Notes: a model not told the origin generated them from the sequence alone. DNA of 64,000 bases from Aquarana catesbeiana (GCF_042186555.1 NC_133332.1:204010609-204074608), one strand, 5' to 3'; numbered from the stretch's first letter, positions 45,117 through 57,274 are shown. Numbers and translations: made by a program.

Positions 45117-47899
45117 GAGAAGAGGGTTTAGTTGTCCATGTGCCGAGGGCGATGGACGCATCATGTGATGCCCTCAGAGACACTTACAGAAAACGTCCAG
45201 GAGCCCTCATGCAGTGTCACATGTGCGCCTTTAGTCCATCCACAGAGCTATAACTGTGCTCTCAGAACACAACAGCAATCAGTGACAGACGTCTGGGATG
45301 CGGATAAGCTGGGCTCGTCCTTTTTTATTTTTTATTTTTGTCTCTTTCGAAGACATGGCTTGGTTGTCGCTGCTGAAGCTTAATTAAGTTGCTGTTGTTT
45401 GGCTTTGGTGGCCCCCAGAAGACCACCAGCATCTAAAAACATTGAAAGAAAATCCGCACAGATCCCTTGGAGGGTGAATGTATTTTTTTTTCTTCTTTTT
45501 CAAAAATATATTATGTTGAAAAGACAATGGAAGAGTTTTCTAATCTGTGTGTTCCCACACAAGAACTGGTTTGTCATGGTGTGGAGAAGTTTTTGCTGAT
45601 CTCCGGAACAAACCTTGAGAAGGTCCATATAGCAATTGGCATCGGTTTCAACAGGCAAACAAATAAAAGGGGTTGCACTAGCCCTTATTCCACGTTAGGC
45701 CTTAATTCTCAAAGAACAAACATCTCAAAAAAGAACTCAGTTGAACTTGCTGTCCCCTCACATGCTTTTTTGTTGAGGGATTTAGCAATTAAAACAGACA
45801 TTTTCTCCCTGTGGAAAGAGCAAAGCTAACTCCACAGCTCGATTTCCAGAACCATCTGGGTGGTGAACCATTAGCTTGTTTTAAGGCTCTATGGATCAAG
45901 GCACTACAGAATTATTTTGTTTTGATGTATTCAAGAAATTGTAGGAAACCACCAGTTTGAATTTCCTGCCTGTTAAAAAAAAAGTTATACAGCCAGTGAG
46001 TAACTTTGGGCCCCTCGGGTAGATTTCAGGGATCTTGTCCATTTTTGTTTTCTAAACCTGTATTGCAATCCTTCACATCAAGAGAAGGCTTCACTTATCT
46101 TCTCTAGCAACAGTAGCCACAGAGGCAGAAAATCCTGGTGATTTTATAATTGTTCTTAAAAAAACATAAAATGTACAGTACAGAATTACAATTGTTTCTA
46201 AAAAACAGCAACTGAGTTTTTCTAGAGATTCGTATAAACCAAAATTACTTATTGCAGAGGTTCCGATTTCTTGTTGTTGGTAAAGATAAATCATCAAAAT
46301 ATGAAACTGTTAACTTTTTTTAGTTTGTAACTTCTAAATAGAACACCAGAATGTGAGATCCAGGTTTGAGAAGTCCTTGGGTTTAAAAGCTTGCAGGTGA
46401 TCGTGTTGCCAACAACATTGACGACTCAAGGCCTTCTTAGCATCTGTCACCATTTTGAGTTAAAGAAGATCTCCAATAGCTGTTGAGCATAACGTTTGTG
46501 TTTTTCATAGGACCAGATCATTTTGAAAAACATGGCCTTCCTCAGAATTTTTCCAGATGTTTCTTCCTTTTCCATTATATCGGCAAAGAAGGGAATATTT
46601 GGGCTTTTGAAAAAAAAAATGGTGTAGCTTTTACAACATACGTCTTGGTACTCAGAATCTTCAGCTTGTTTAAATAGTTCAGCCATTGCTGAAGAAGAGA
46701 CTCAACAGGAGTGCCAAGTTGCCGATTTGGTTTAGAGTCTCATGGGAAGGCAATGGTGTTTCAGTTAAGAAGAGAAATCCGTGTGGTGGCAAAAGCCTAA
46801 GGGTTTTTGGACTTAAAAAAGTTGACAGAATCACAGAGAACCTCCAAAAACTGTTCCTAGATTTTTTTTTATTTTACAGGGTAAGTCAGTGCGAACCTTG
46901 CTTTATTTGAACTAACTGGCCTTCTCTTTTATTCCTTTCTTGTAAAGCAAAAATGGTATATGTATATTTTCCAAAGAAACTTGTCTTTTTCTTTCGTTGG
47001 CGCTCTCTCCGTTCTGCGTGGGAGCGAGTTACTCGGAACCTGAGCCAATGCTGAAGCACGCTTCTGTGAAGCATTGCCCCTCTCCCTCCTTTCCTTTTCT
47101 TGCCTGCAACTGTTCAAGCGCTATTGATACCGTTACGATACCTCTTTTGTGATTTTTAAGCTAGTGGTTGAGCAGATTGTGGAAGACACCGTCCAGACCT
47201 GGCGTTCCTTACCTCTGCTGGAGTGGAACACAGAATGTTGTAAAGCGTTAAATTCTATGCATTTGCATTTTTCCTTGATGAATCAGCTTTTGGTATAATT
47301 CGATGCATCTGGTTGTGTTCAACTAGAAGTATATTAAAGCAATTTTCCTCGATGAGATACAGCTGATAGATGAAGGTGGACTAAGATTTAATAAGCTTCA
47401 TCTCATTTTTATTGGAGAAAAAGACAATTGCAGCCAGAGTAACCATAAGATCTGTGTGTACAGATTGTAAGATTGATGAACAGTTTCAAAATGACAATAT
47501 ATGTTAGCACTCTTTAAAATGGGTGCAAAGCATGAGATGTTAAAAATGTTTAGCCATTTTAGATTAAAGGAGGCTCAGCAGAGGTTGCAGATTGATTCAG
47601 TGTAGTTTCTGGACAGGAAGATGGCTGAGTGTAGGAAAGTGTCTGTTTGCAAGCCCATCTTTGCTGTTTTTCAAGTGTGTTTTTTTTTTTTTTTCCTTTT
47701 CCCATATAGCATCACCTTTTATAATATGAGTTGTAAACCTGGGTATCTTTCATCCTATAATAGTGCCTTAAAAATGAGAAGTTCTGTCATCACTAGTAAC
47801 AGTCACCGGGTGTTGTTTGGTCACAGGAGGGGGCAGGGACCTGGTTACATTGTGGCATTATTCCGTGACACACCCCCTTTTCCATTACACCAGATTTAA

Positions 47900-48029
47900 A
47901 GGTAACCTATCACACTAGCTGCTGCCTGTCATAGTGGGAGCCACTGCTGGATCTCTTGTTGCTGTACCCCTGGGAGTTTTGTTACTACAGCTTCGGGCAT
48001 AGCTGGCCGGGCAGTGACAGGTTCCCTTT
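47900..48029. mobile_element. Small MITE inside the rxra 3' UTR
   Basis: The left end is TTAA then aggtaacctatcac and the right end is gtgacaggttccct then ttag. At 130 bp with imperfect inverted ends it resembles the TTAA group. It would be part of the mature rxra mRNA if the distal polyadenylation site is used. Confidence 0.55.
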
Positions 48030-48348
48030 AGGAAGAATTTGTTATTAAGTTATATATCACATGTTTGACTGTAGGTGAATATTTATTCTCCGAGTGCCTT
48101 ACTTGTATATCTGTTAAACAGGAAGTCCCCTGCCCCAAATCACCCCCCCCCCCCCCAAAAATAATCTGTTTTAAGTCATTAAATTGGAGAATCCATCCCA
48201 TTAACAGAGCAGTCACGGCACATGTGAATTTTAAAGAATGCCTTAATCTCTACAGGGACAATGACCGCTAGTTTGCAGGGCTGACCTTGTTCTGTTTTGT
48301 AATGTGTACTTCACCCCAGTGGCTGTGTGTGTACATTCCCCTAGCTAA

Positions 48349-48354
48349 AATAAA
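48349..48354 (+). promoter_or_regulatory. Candidate polyadenylation signal AATAAA (proximal)
   Basis: AATAAA lies in ctagctaaaataaatg, about 3.2 kb after the rxra stop codon, downstream of a GT-rich segment. It is the best candidate for a short 3' UTR form, but no cleavage-site evidence can be seen. Confidence 0.4.
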
Positions 48355-49292
48355 TGTATCCTTTAACCCATTCCTTGCATTGCTTTGGTAAAAAGAAAAG
48401 ATAAATTCTGGTGTAGGACGGAAGGTCATTCAATTAATTTTTAAGAGTACTTATTGAACCTTAGGTGGCGCTGTTGTCATCAGTCACACTTTCATAAGGC
48501 AAATTTTTGCTCTAGGCAGTTGCTTCCACAAGGGCACCTACCTTATCTTGTACACATACCATGCCTTATTCCAACTCTCTCACTAAGCCAAACTGCATTT
48601 TCTTGTCACTTTTCCTATAATTTTATTGTCTCTCCACTTCCTCCAACAGTACATCTATGTTCCATAATGCACTCAAGTGAAGTCATTAAAGGAACCTGAT
48701 TCATAGACTGCACCTGGGTCTCAGCCAAATAATCCTTTTGATTAATTTTTTTAATATTATTGTGTCACACATTTTATTTTATTACATTCTGTTCTTATTT
48801 TATTAATTGAATTGTGAATCTTCACAGTGTAGTCCTCCCAGAAAATGACATCAAAAATATTACACATTACGCTTTACAGGATGTGAAAATGAAGCAGCCA
48901 ATTCCATAATGGTCATTTACTTTCATCAATCTGTAGACTTATCTCTTGAGCCAGCATTTGTTGTTAAATAATCAGAATCAGGATATCGTCTGTTTCAGGA
49001 CTGAGAAATCCATAGAGTGTAAAAAAACCAGACAAAATGTAGCACTTCTAGACATTCACATTGTCCATCTGTCAAGCCATAGAAGAAGTACATTTGGATT
49101 ATAAGTTGTAAAAAGAATGGTTGTCTTTCTAACCACCACAGAAAAATCGGCGCATAGGGAAGGAACGCCTGGTCTGTTCGTCTGCGCACCTGTTTTGAGG
49201 TGCCGCAGGATCTTTACAGTGTGAGGGGGATAGGTGAAACTCACCAGCACCGAGAGGTATCCTTTTGTCGTTCTTGTGATATAATGTTCAAA

Positions 49293-49298
49293 AATAAA
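49293..49298 (+). promoter_or_regulatory. Candidate polyadenylation signal AATAAA
   Basis: AATAAA follows ataatgttcaaa and precedes a run of A with further AATAAA copies. The A-rich context could be genomic poly-A rather than a true signal, so confidence is low. Confidence 0.3.
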
Positions 49299-49566
49299 AA
49301 AAAAATAAAAAAATGTTTGTGTATTACAAAAGTAAAAAAAAAAAAAAAATTTAGAAAAAACAAATTATAGAAAGGGTTGAAAAATTCTATTGTATCAGCG
49401 AAGTAAAATCTATTTTTGTATTGATGGAAGTTTATCCCTGCTTACAGTTTTGTACTAACATTCACAGATTCAAGCCTGACGTGTTGCGTAGCAGTAGTCA
49501 TTTTGGAGGTGTCATACCTCACTGTGAAGCTGGGGGGCGCTGTTTTCTAATGACATGTTAGCAGGA

Positions 49567-49572
49567 AATAAA
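49567..49572 (+). promoter_or_regulatory. Candidate polyadenylation signal AATAAA (distal)
   Basis: AATAAA lies in gcaggaaataaagtc, followed within 10 bp by a T-rich tract that could act as the downstream element. It sits at the point where dispersed repeats resume, so it is a plausible distal end of rxra. Confidence 0.35.
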
Positions 49573-49580
49573 GTCTTTTT

Positions 49581-49618
<38 letters not shown>

Positions 49619-49669
49619 GAACTCCTGAGAAATATCAAAACTCCCACACACTACAAGAATTAAATGCTT

Positions 49670-49980
49670 GTTTTTGTTTAGGGGAACAATAAAAAAGCAG
49701 TTTTACTCACCTTATTTCACATTCCCCTGGGTGCTGGTGCTCTCTTCTTCTCTATGGTGATCTTGGATGTTGATGATTCCCTGGCGCCCTGACATACAAT
49801 GCAGAACTGCTAGTTCTGATTTGGTTACGGTGGCATTAAGAGTACCTGCAGCCAATGGCGCGCCAAAGGGAAATGGCTTTTCGGGAAGCGGTGGAGGAGG
49901 AGGCTTGCGGTAGTAAGGGTTAAGGATGGACTGCTTTAACATAGTAGCCCAGACAAAAGCGAGCATTTAATCCTTGCAGT
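49670..49980. repeat. Dispersed repeat next to a MITE
   Basis: The segment runs through ttactcaccttatttcac, a serine-rich spurious frame, and gcgcgccaaagggaaatgg. Its style resembles the family at 41235 and 61430. The boundary is uncertain. Confidence 0.35.
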
Positions 49981-50039
49981 GAAGGGGGAGCCCCAATGCA
50001 AGGATAGTTTTGCCTTTTTCTCGGAATTCAGCTTTAGCC

Positions 50040-50337
50040 CTGGTTCACATTGGTGCGTTTTGAATTGCAATCTGACATGTCCAAACCGGCGGCAATTGCC
50101 AGCAATGGCACCGTCCCTAATTGGTGCAACGCTGCATTTGCAGTGCTGCACCGATTTCAAAAAGTAGTTTCTGTACTACTTTTTGCGATTTCGGGGTGCG
50201 ATTTCCATTGACATCTGTGCAGAAACCCGCACAGATGTCTGCGAAATTGCCGTCGAAATCGGGACTGACATGTGGGAGTGAAATCATGCAAGTTCAGCTG
50301 AACTCGAACAGCTTCATTCCCACAGTGTGAACCTGGG
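50040..50337. mobile_element. Harbinger-like MITE, TTA-flanked (gccctggttcacattg termini)
   Basis: TTA then gccctggttcacattgg opens it and cagtgtgaacctgggc then TTA closes it, about 300 bp apart. Internal cgcacagatgtctgcgaaat words are GC-rich. Same group as 22042-22504. Confidence 0.75.
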
Positions 50338-51569
50338 CTTAAACATATTTCTCTACAGCTGCAGTGCAAATCTATCTGCAGGTATGATTACATGTTCATG
50401 CAGTACCTGTGATTGGTCATAAGATGTGGCAGAGATTGGCTGTTTTTTTATGTTGTAGCTTTATAAACACACCATTATGAGAACTTTGATTGCTGACTTG
50501 TAACCTCCAGGGTTTTCATCCTCCTGGCATCACTACTTTGTGAGATCTGGGAAAAGCATGTTCATATCGGGTGTACCACGCTGGCTGCATGCTTCTTTGT
50601 GAAGGAAGGGAGGAGGATGACAGCCCTGACCTTTCACTTCTAAAAAGAAGTCTTCAGTGTCAGCTTTCATATTTCACCCAGAGGTTGCTTTTTAAGATTT
50701 TATGATGAAGCAAAGCACCTCTAATGGAAGTTGCCGTTCCCTGATTTGCAGACTATTTACCACTTCTGGGGCACTGACCTCACTTAGAATAAAGCTGAAT
50801 GGATTTGGCCTCACCTCCCCAGAAGATGCATGAAGTCTGTGAGTCCGAGGACATCAGCTTTGGCGTCCTTTCAAAATGTACTACTTCTGTGCTGTAAAGC
50901 TGTTTTAAAAATTCACATTCAAAAAAAGTGTTCTGAATTCTGTTTTTATTGATGCAATTGCCACATCTCTCTGTACAAGACAATAAAGTACAACGCCTCG
51001 TTTTATTCCTGTAAAACCTTATTGAACTCCAAAACCTTTTACAATGTGAAGAAAACACTGCTTCAACTGTTGACTCTTATGCTCCTTCCCCGCACAATCT
51101 GTTGGAATACTGAGGATAGCAGACATCTCCATTCACCCAGAGCTCTGTGCTTGTTGAAGTCTGTCACCTTTAAGAGACAGACTCTACCCCCTGCGCTCTC
51201 AGTATGCTGTGTTCATGTACCTGCCTATCTTTCTCTTTCTACGGCTCAGTCTTACTGTGAATCACTTCTGCACATGTTAACGTCAAAATGAAAACAAAGC
51301 ATTGGAAATCTGAGTATTTTCTTGATGAATAAATGGTATTAGAAATTGTAAACAGAATGAGCGTTTATAAATACGAGTTCAAAGTAATTTGGCATTCGTG
51401 TCTTTCTGTACTGTGGATTACCGACACCTACTACACACAAGTCGCCGGCTAACTGTAGGGAATGATGGCTAGTCTTTGCTTGGGATTGCGGCAATGGAGG
51501 GAACCAAGAGCATTGCTTTCTCTAGTCCAGCTCTATTGTGTCGCACAGTGTTTTCATGCTTAAAATATA
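50338..51569. other. No gene seen downstream of rxra
   Basis: Unique-looking sequence with no recognised exon or repeat. The frames present are short and unlike any family I know. Confidence 0.35.
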
Positions 51570-51970
51570 ACTAAAGGCAAACTTTTTTTTTTTTTTAAGT
51601 TTTGGATAGAATGGAGAGGGATTAGATTACCTATAAGGTTTTTAGTGTTGTCTTTGCTCCAGTTAGTGAGATTCACCCTCTATTTGTCCTGTTTACATCT
51701 AACATTGAGAGTGAAAGTAAAAGAAAATCCAACATTTTGTGCTGTCCCCAAATAAGTAATAGAGGGGAAATCATCCAATGGGGTCACTAGTTCTGATGGC
51801 CCCCAAAGGACTCCCTTAATTTTCAGGGATTTCCTCTCACTTCCTGTTTTGGCTATGGGACAGCAAGTGAAGAGAACTCTGCCCGATGGGACACAGATGG
51901 CAAAAACAAACTGGCAGGGGTTATAACCCTCCCTTACTCTATCCAAAATTAAAAACTTTTCCAGTTGCCT
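51570..51970. mobile_element. Foldback-like repeat (ttttggatagaatggag ... ctctatccaaaattaa)
   Basis: The left end aagttttggatagaatggag and the right end cttactctatccaaaatta are inverted. The interior includes gagattcaccctctatttg and atttcctctcacttcctg. The ORF on the minus strand here is not recognisable. Confidence 0.55.
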
Positions 51971-52454
51971 GGAACAGTTGCCCCGCAGGTTGTGCAACTT
52001 TCTGGTGCTAACAGAGAATGCACTGTGAACAGACGCTAAAAGGTGTTCAGACCGCTTACTGGACAAGGAGAGCACATAAAGATACTCTGTGATAGTTCTC
52101 ATTGTCTAAAAAACAGACTGAAGCCAGGAAATAATGCAGAAAACTACAGCTGTTGGCAGTGATTAGTGGTATCACCTTCCTGGCTATGTAATATAGCAGA
52201 GCGTGTAAATTGGTGTAGATAAACAGAACTGCAGATATAAAATTGCTCACTTACATGTATTTCATATCTGGCCTATGTTTCCCTTCTACAGCCCCAAGCC
52301 TAGATACAATGGGAACACAAATCAAAGAGAGAGTTTAGTGCATTCTCTATGAGCACCTTTCTTGGGTTTACCCATCTGCCATCAGTAGCTGAAAAAGTGA
52401 CTCACATTTTCACATGTTTTCTGTTACATATTTTTATATTGCAATAAATATTGA

Positions 52455-52603
52455 GTCGTCATTTAGCCAATGTGCGCATGAAGTCGGGCATATGTCAGGC
52501 AAGTCGCACCTGAAATCGCACTAACCTGTGGTTTTGAAATCGTGCAACTTCAAGTGAAGTTGCACAATTTTAAAGTCGCATTCAGTGTGAATGGGAGCTT
52601 AAA
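52455..52603. repeat. Short gttgca/tgcaac-rich MITE-like repeat
   Basis: It holds the pair aaatcgtgcaacttcaag/gaagttgcacaatttt and ends gtgtgaatgggagctt. Related words occur inside 13700-14100. Confidence 0.45.
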
Positions 52604-53035
52604 GTGGTTGTAATGTCAGAAGGTTTTTCTCTTAATGCATTATATGCATTAGGATAAAAGCCTTCTGTGTGCAGCAGCCCCCCTAATACTTACATAACAA
52701 GCCCATCTCGATCAGCGATGTTGTAGGAGTGTCTCGGCTGCCCGGCACTCTACCTCCTCATTGGCTGAGACAGCAGCTCAGCACCATTGGCTCCCGCTGC
52801 TGTCAATCAAAGTGAGTTCACCAATGAGGAGAGAGGGGGCAGGGCCAAACTGCGGTTCCAAGTCTGAATGGACACACAGAGCGGAGGCTTGGCTCTGGTG
52901 CTCCCATAGCAAGTTGCTTCTTGTGAGGGCACTCGGCAGGGGGGAGAGGCCAGAAGCACTGGTGAGGGACCTGAGAAGAGGAGGTTCTAGGCTGTTCTGT
53001 GTAAAACCATTACACTGAGCAGGTAAGTATTAGGC
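52604..53035. mobile_element. Dispersed repeat starting ttaaagtggttgtaa
   Basis: It begins at a TTAA with agtggttgtaatgtcag, and contains tgcattatatgcatta and a GC-rich body with ccaatgaggag words. No matching right-hand inverted end is obvious, so it may be truncated. No recognisable protein. Confidence 0.45.
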
Positions 53036-53919
53036 ATCATGTACACTGCTGCTGGCCCTGAACGCTCCTCTGTTATCTTATCAGTCAGTAATGTACATAG
53101 GGTCATTTCTAGGCAGTTTAGTTTTTAGAAGCAGAAGCAAAATTTCAGGACGGATGTGCATTTCAAATGCCTGTAACAGCTTGTAAACGCGGTAACTTGC
53201 ATTTAGCCGCGTTTCGTTTACAGGCGTTTTTTATTTGTGACTATTTGGAAAAAAAAACGCTTCTAAACCCAAATGTGGCTAAACGCAGCAAAACGGACGT
53301 TTTTAAACATTGGTTACTATCTGTCAAGTTAAATCGTTAAGGAGAGGTTGTAAAACATCCCGTCTACATTAAGCCTAACGTGTTTGTTATTTTTAAAGAA
53401 AAAAAAAAAAAGATTTTATCACTTTAAATATAGTGCACTGAGTAAGCTTGTTTGTACATAATATGCTCTTAAAGCGGAGTTCCAGGCTTTTTTTTTTTAA
53501 TTAAAAGGCAGCAGCTTCAAAAAGTTTAGCTGCTGACTTCTAATAAACAGACACTTACATGTTCCACGGTCCAGCGATGTGGCTCGGGGCATCCATTGGA
53601 ACTGTGGGCACCTGGCTGTGAAAGCTTGTGGCGAGTCGCGCTGCGCTCTCCTAGTGGACAGGCAATCTTCTGGGACCTGTCACGTGTCCCAGAAGATTGC
53701 CGAGAGGGAGGGACCGCCTAGGGGAGAGGAGGAGTCGTCTAGGTGGCCTGTGGGTGGAAGTGGGACAGGAAGTCCCTCTCTAAAGTAGTCTCCCACTCCC
53801 CCTCCCCCACCAAACACAGATCCACGGTCCTGCTCGGTTACCGGGCAATCGCGGGTGCCCGGCGGACATCGCGGCCGCCGGGCACGCGCACCGGGACCCG
53901 AGTGACGCGTTGCGCGCCC
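53036..53919. other. No gene seen; repeat-derived, GC-rich towards the right
   Basis: The left part has the hairpin-like words taaacgcggtaac/gccgcgtttcg. At 53471 a solo TTAA end, agcggagttccagg, matches the 6943-7491 MITE family. The 179-aa minus-strand frame at 53680-54219 runs across a repeat boundary and has no recognisable domain. Confidence 0.4.
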
Positions 53920-54535
53920 CCTAGGGATCTGGAAGGCAGCGCCGTCATATGACGGCGGCCCAGGATAACAGCTGCACTGTCCCGCCGTCATATGACGGTC
54001 GGCAGGCAGCAAGTGGTTAATATCCACTTGCTGCCCACCCACCTGCAATGTACAGTGGGTGAGCAGTGGTTGTAAGCAAAGCGACTTACTCGTACATCGC
54101 TGCCTATTTCTGGGTTTAGGGTGCACGCATGCGTCCCGCTGTGATTGTATACAGTGGGAGCTTTCGGCAAGTCCTGGCCAATGATTTATGCCTGGGACCT
54201 GCTGATCGGCTGTGTACAATCACAGCCCAGAGCTCTATGTTGGTAAACAAGGCAAAGCTCTGTACCGAGAGAGTGATCTGTCAGTTCTCATTGAAAAACT
54301 GAACGATCCTTAGTTAAAAGCAACATTCTGTACACACATTACACATAGTTAGGCACACTTTTAACCCCTTAATTGCCCTAGATGTTAACCGCTTACCAGC
54401 CAGTGTCATTAGTACAGTGACGGTATAGTATTATCACTGTATTGATGTAATTTAGTCAGTCCCACCCCCCCCAGTGTAAGATTGACCGCCGTCCCATATT
54501 AAGTCGCTGATCACCGGCATTAGCATAGCTCCCAA
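53920..54535. mobile_element. Family A dispersed repeat, variant copy
   Basis: It includes gcaagtggttaatatccac at 54009 and the family motifs ttaaccccttaattgcc, ccagtgtcattagtaca and gctgatcaccggcatta. An inverted pair cgtcatatgacgg occurs twice near its left end. It is contiguous with another repeat beginning at about 54536. Confidence 0.6.
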
Positions 54536-54862
54536 CTGTCCCTGATTTGGAACAAAGTCCCTCTGTCCCTCATTTGTCCCTCATTTTGGCTGATCTATAT
54601 AGTTGTATATAAAATGCACTATTTATCTTTCAAAAAGTGTTTCTCAGTGCCAAACCTTTCATCCAATTTCGAAATTGCTGCATTTGTAAATTTCAAAAGC
54701 CAGCATAAAGGAATAGTAGTGGTAAAAAAAAACACTTGTGGGTTTAACCAATAATTTTTTTTTTGTCCCCTTTAGGGGGCGTGGCAGGGATTGTGTCCTA
54801 TGCTTGCATACTTTTGCTAATAGGTGTCCCTCCTTCCCACTTCAAAAAGTTGGGAGGTATAT
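54536..54862. mobile_element. MITE (atagctcccaact / agttgggaggtat)
   Basis: The ends atagctcccaactgtccc and aaaagttgggaggtatat form inverted repeats. The interior has gtccctcatttgtccctca, atagttgtatataaaatgc and gggggcgtggcagggat. About 325 bp, non-coding. Confidence 0.7.
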
Positions 54863-54889
54863 ATTAGTAGTATAAAATACAAAATTCCA

Positions 54890-54922
54890 GTGTGTGTGTG
54901 TGTGTATGTATGTATGTGTATG

Positions 54923-54972
<50 letters not shown>

Positions 54973-55004
54973 TATATATGTATGTATATATGTATATATG
55001 TATG

Positions 55005-55048
<44 letters not shown>
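54890..55048. repeat. (TG)n(TATG)n(TA)n(CA)n microsatellite
   Basis: Alternating TG, TATG, TA and CA blocks of 160 bp lead into the Tc1-like element at 55049. All frames here give repetitive Tyr/Ile/Cys/Val or His/Thr strings and are not genes. Confidence 0.97.
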
Positions 55049-55050
<2 letters not shown>

Positions 55051-56440
55051 ATGCCTTGCAAAAGTATTCACCCCCTTGGCTTTTTACCTATTTTGTTGCA
55101 TTACAACCTTTTAGTTTAGTGATTTTTTTTTTTTTTTATCTGAATTATATGTGATGGATCAGAACACAATAGTCTAAGTTTGTGAAGTAAAATTAGAAAA
55201 ATATATACATAAAACTATTTTTCAGAAATAAAAAAACTGATAATTGGCATGTGTGTATGTATTCACCCCTTTGTTATGAAGCCCATAAAAAGCTCTGGTG
55301 CATCCAATTACCTTCAGAAGTCACATAATTGCACCTGTGTGCAATCTAAGTGTCACGTGATCTGTCATTACATATACACACCTTTTTGAAAGGCCCCAGA
55401 GGCTGCAACACTTAAGCAAGCGGCACCACTAACCAAACACTGCCATGAAGACCAAGGAACTCTCCAAACATGTAAGGGGCAATGTTGTTGAGAAGTAAAA
55501 GTCAGGGTTAGGTTACCGCACATCAAAACACACGGACCAGACAAGGAGGGCATTAATCCGAGAGGCAGCACAGAGACCTAAGGTAACCCTGGGGGAGCTG
55601 CAGAGTTCCACAGCAGAGACTGGAGTATCTGTAGGACGACAATAAGCTGTGCGCTCCATAGAATTGGGCTTTATGGCAGAGTGACCAGAAGAAAGCCATT
55701 ACTTTCAGCAAAAAACAAAATGGCACGTTTTGAGTTTGCGAAAAGGCATGTGGGAGACTCCCAAAATGTATGGAGGAAGGTGCTCTGGTCTGATGAGACT
55801 AAAATTGAACTTTTTGGCCATCAAAGAAAAAGACTTGAGGGAAAGATGGATGGTGCTAAATACAGGGATATTCTTGAGCAAAACCTGTACCACTCTGTGC
55901 GTGATTTGAGGCTAGAACGGAGGTTCACCTTCCAGCAGGACAATGACCCCAAACACACTGCTAAAGCAACACTTGAGTGGTTTAAGGGGAGACATGTAAA
56001 TGTGTTGGAATGGCCTAGTCAAAGCCCAGACCTCAATCCAATAGAAAATCTGTGGTCAGACCTAAAGATTGCTGTTCACAAGCACAAACCATCCATCTTG
56101 AAGGAGCTGAAACAGTTTTGCAAGGAGGAATGGGCAAAAATCCCAGTGGTAAGTTGTGGCAAGTTCATAGAGACTTATCCAAAGCGACTTGGAGTTGTGA
56201 TAGCTGCAAAAGGTGAATCTACAAAGTATTGACCTTAGGGGAGTGAATAGTTATGCACATTGAGTTTTTCTGTTATTTGTTTGTCCTATTTGTTTGCTTC
56301 ACAATAATGAAAAAAAAATCTTCAAAGTTGTGGGCATGTTCTGTAAATTAAATGATGCAAATCATCAAACAATCCATGTTAATTCCAGGTTGTGAGGCAA
56401 CAAAACACGAAAAAGGCCAAGGGGGTATATACAGGCACTG
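55049..56440 (+). mobile_element. Second Tc1-like transposon, internally deleted
   Basis: The left end starts caatgccttgcaaaagtatt and the right end reads, on the opposite strand, cagtgcctgtatatacccc; both continue into ccttggc and a shared subterminal region (ttttgttgc, then acaacc). The element lies inside a (TG)n(TA)n(CA)n microsatellite, which continues on the other side. It belongs to a different Tc1 subfamily from the copy at 8130, judging by the termini. Confidence 0.9.
55445..56232 (+). pseudogene. Tc1-family transposase, catalytic triad intact but internally deleted
   Basis: The start MKTKELSKHVRGNVVEK is followed by a stop, and most of the N-terminal helix-turn-helix region is missing. 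From about 55681 a 183-residue frame is open to a TGA at 56230-56232. It keeps the three catalytic acids: WSDETKIELFG, the first Asp of QQDNDPKHTA, and the Glu of SPDLNPIENLW, with 34 residues between the last two, hence DD34E. Comparison with known family members suggests a further internal loss of about 40 residues between FGHQRKRLEG and KMDGAKYRDIL. DNA binding is lost, so the product would not be functional. Confidence 0.9.
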
Positions 56441-56450
56441 TGTGTGTGTG

Positions 56451-56487
<37 letters not shown>
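56441..56487. repeat. (TG)n(TA)n(CA)n microsatellite between two Tc1-like elements
   Basis: It continues the microsatellite interrupted by the element ending at 56440, and is in turn followed immediately by the element starting at 56488. Confidence 0.95.
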
Positions 56488-56491
<4 letters not shown>

Positions 56492-56544
56492 TATATTACC
56501 AAAAGTATTGGGACACCATGAACTTTAGTGAAATCACAGTCGTA

Positions 56545-56963
56545 TGCCCCGTACACACGATTGGATTTTCCGACAACAAATGTTGGATGTGAGCTTGTTG
56601 GCTGAAAGTCTGACCGCGTGTATGCTCCATCGAACATTTGTTGTCGGACTTTCCGCCAACAAATTTTGGCTAGCAGGTTCTCAAATTTTCCGCCAACAAA
56701 ACTTTGTTGTCGGAATTTCCGATCGTGTGTACACAAGTCAAGCGCACAAAACTTCACACATGCTCGGAATCAAGCAGAAGGAGCCGTACTGGCTATTGAA
56801 CTTCCTTTTTCTTGGCTCATTGTATGTCTTGTACGTCACCATGTTCGTAATTGTTGGCCAACATTTGTGTGACTGTGTGTAGGCAAGACAAGTTTGAGCC
56901 AACATCCTTCGAACAAAAATTGCTGGTTTTCTTGGCGGAAACTCCGACTGTGTGTACGGGGCA
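56545..56963. mobile_element. MITE with tgccccgtacacacg termini, nested in a Tc1-like element
   Basis: The terminal inverted repeats are tgccccgtacacacgat and its complement gtgtgtacggggca. TA flanks both sides. Internal sequence is full of ttccgacaaca and ttgttgtcgg words. The copy at 23582-23961 is clearly related (tgccgcgtacacacgatcgg). The ORFs through it are by-products of the palindromic sequence. Confidence 0.85.
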
Positions 56964-57274
56964 TAAGTCTGTAAGGTTCAATATTGAGTTGGCCCACCCT
57001 TTGCAGCTGTACTAGCTTCAACTCTATTGGGAAGGCTGTCCACAAGGTTTAGGAGTGTGTCTATGGGAATGTTCGACCATTCTTCCAGAAGCACATTTGT
57101 GAGGTCAGGCACTGATGTGGATTAGAAGGCCTGGTTTGCAGTTTGCTCTAATTCATTCCAAAGGTGTTCTATCGGGTTGAGGGCAGGACTCTGTGCAGGC
57201 CAGTCAAATTCCTCCATCCCAAACGTGCTCATCCATGTCTTTATGGACCTTGCTTTGTGCACTGGTCCAAATCA

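Larger units (their letters stand above)
45117..49590 (+). other. rxra: Probable rxra 3' untranslated region
   Basis: The stretch after the TAA has no recognisable coding sequence and few repeats compared with the rest of the window, as expected for a long exonic UTR. It contains AATAAA at 48349-48354, 49293-49298 and 49567-49572; the last is followed by a long T-rich tract. A small MITE-like insertion sits at 47900-48029. The 3' boundary is inferred, not seen. The UTR may end at any of the three signals, and alternative polyadenylation is possible. Confidence 0.5.

Noticed and set aside
53680..54219. 179-aa minus-strand frame
   Set aside because: It crosses the boundary of a family A repeat, is Pro/Arg/Gly-rich because of local GC content, and has no recognisable domain.
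54817..55154. Overlapping 60-96-aa frames on both strands
   Set aside because: They are translations of TG/TA microsatellite (Tyr-Ile, Cys-Val, His-Thr strings), not genes.
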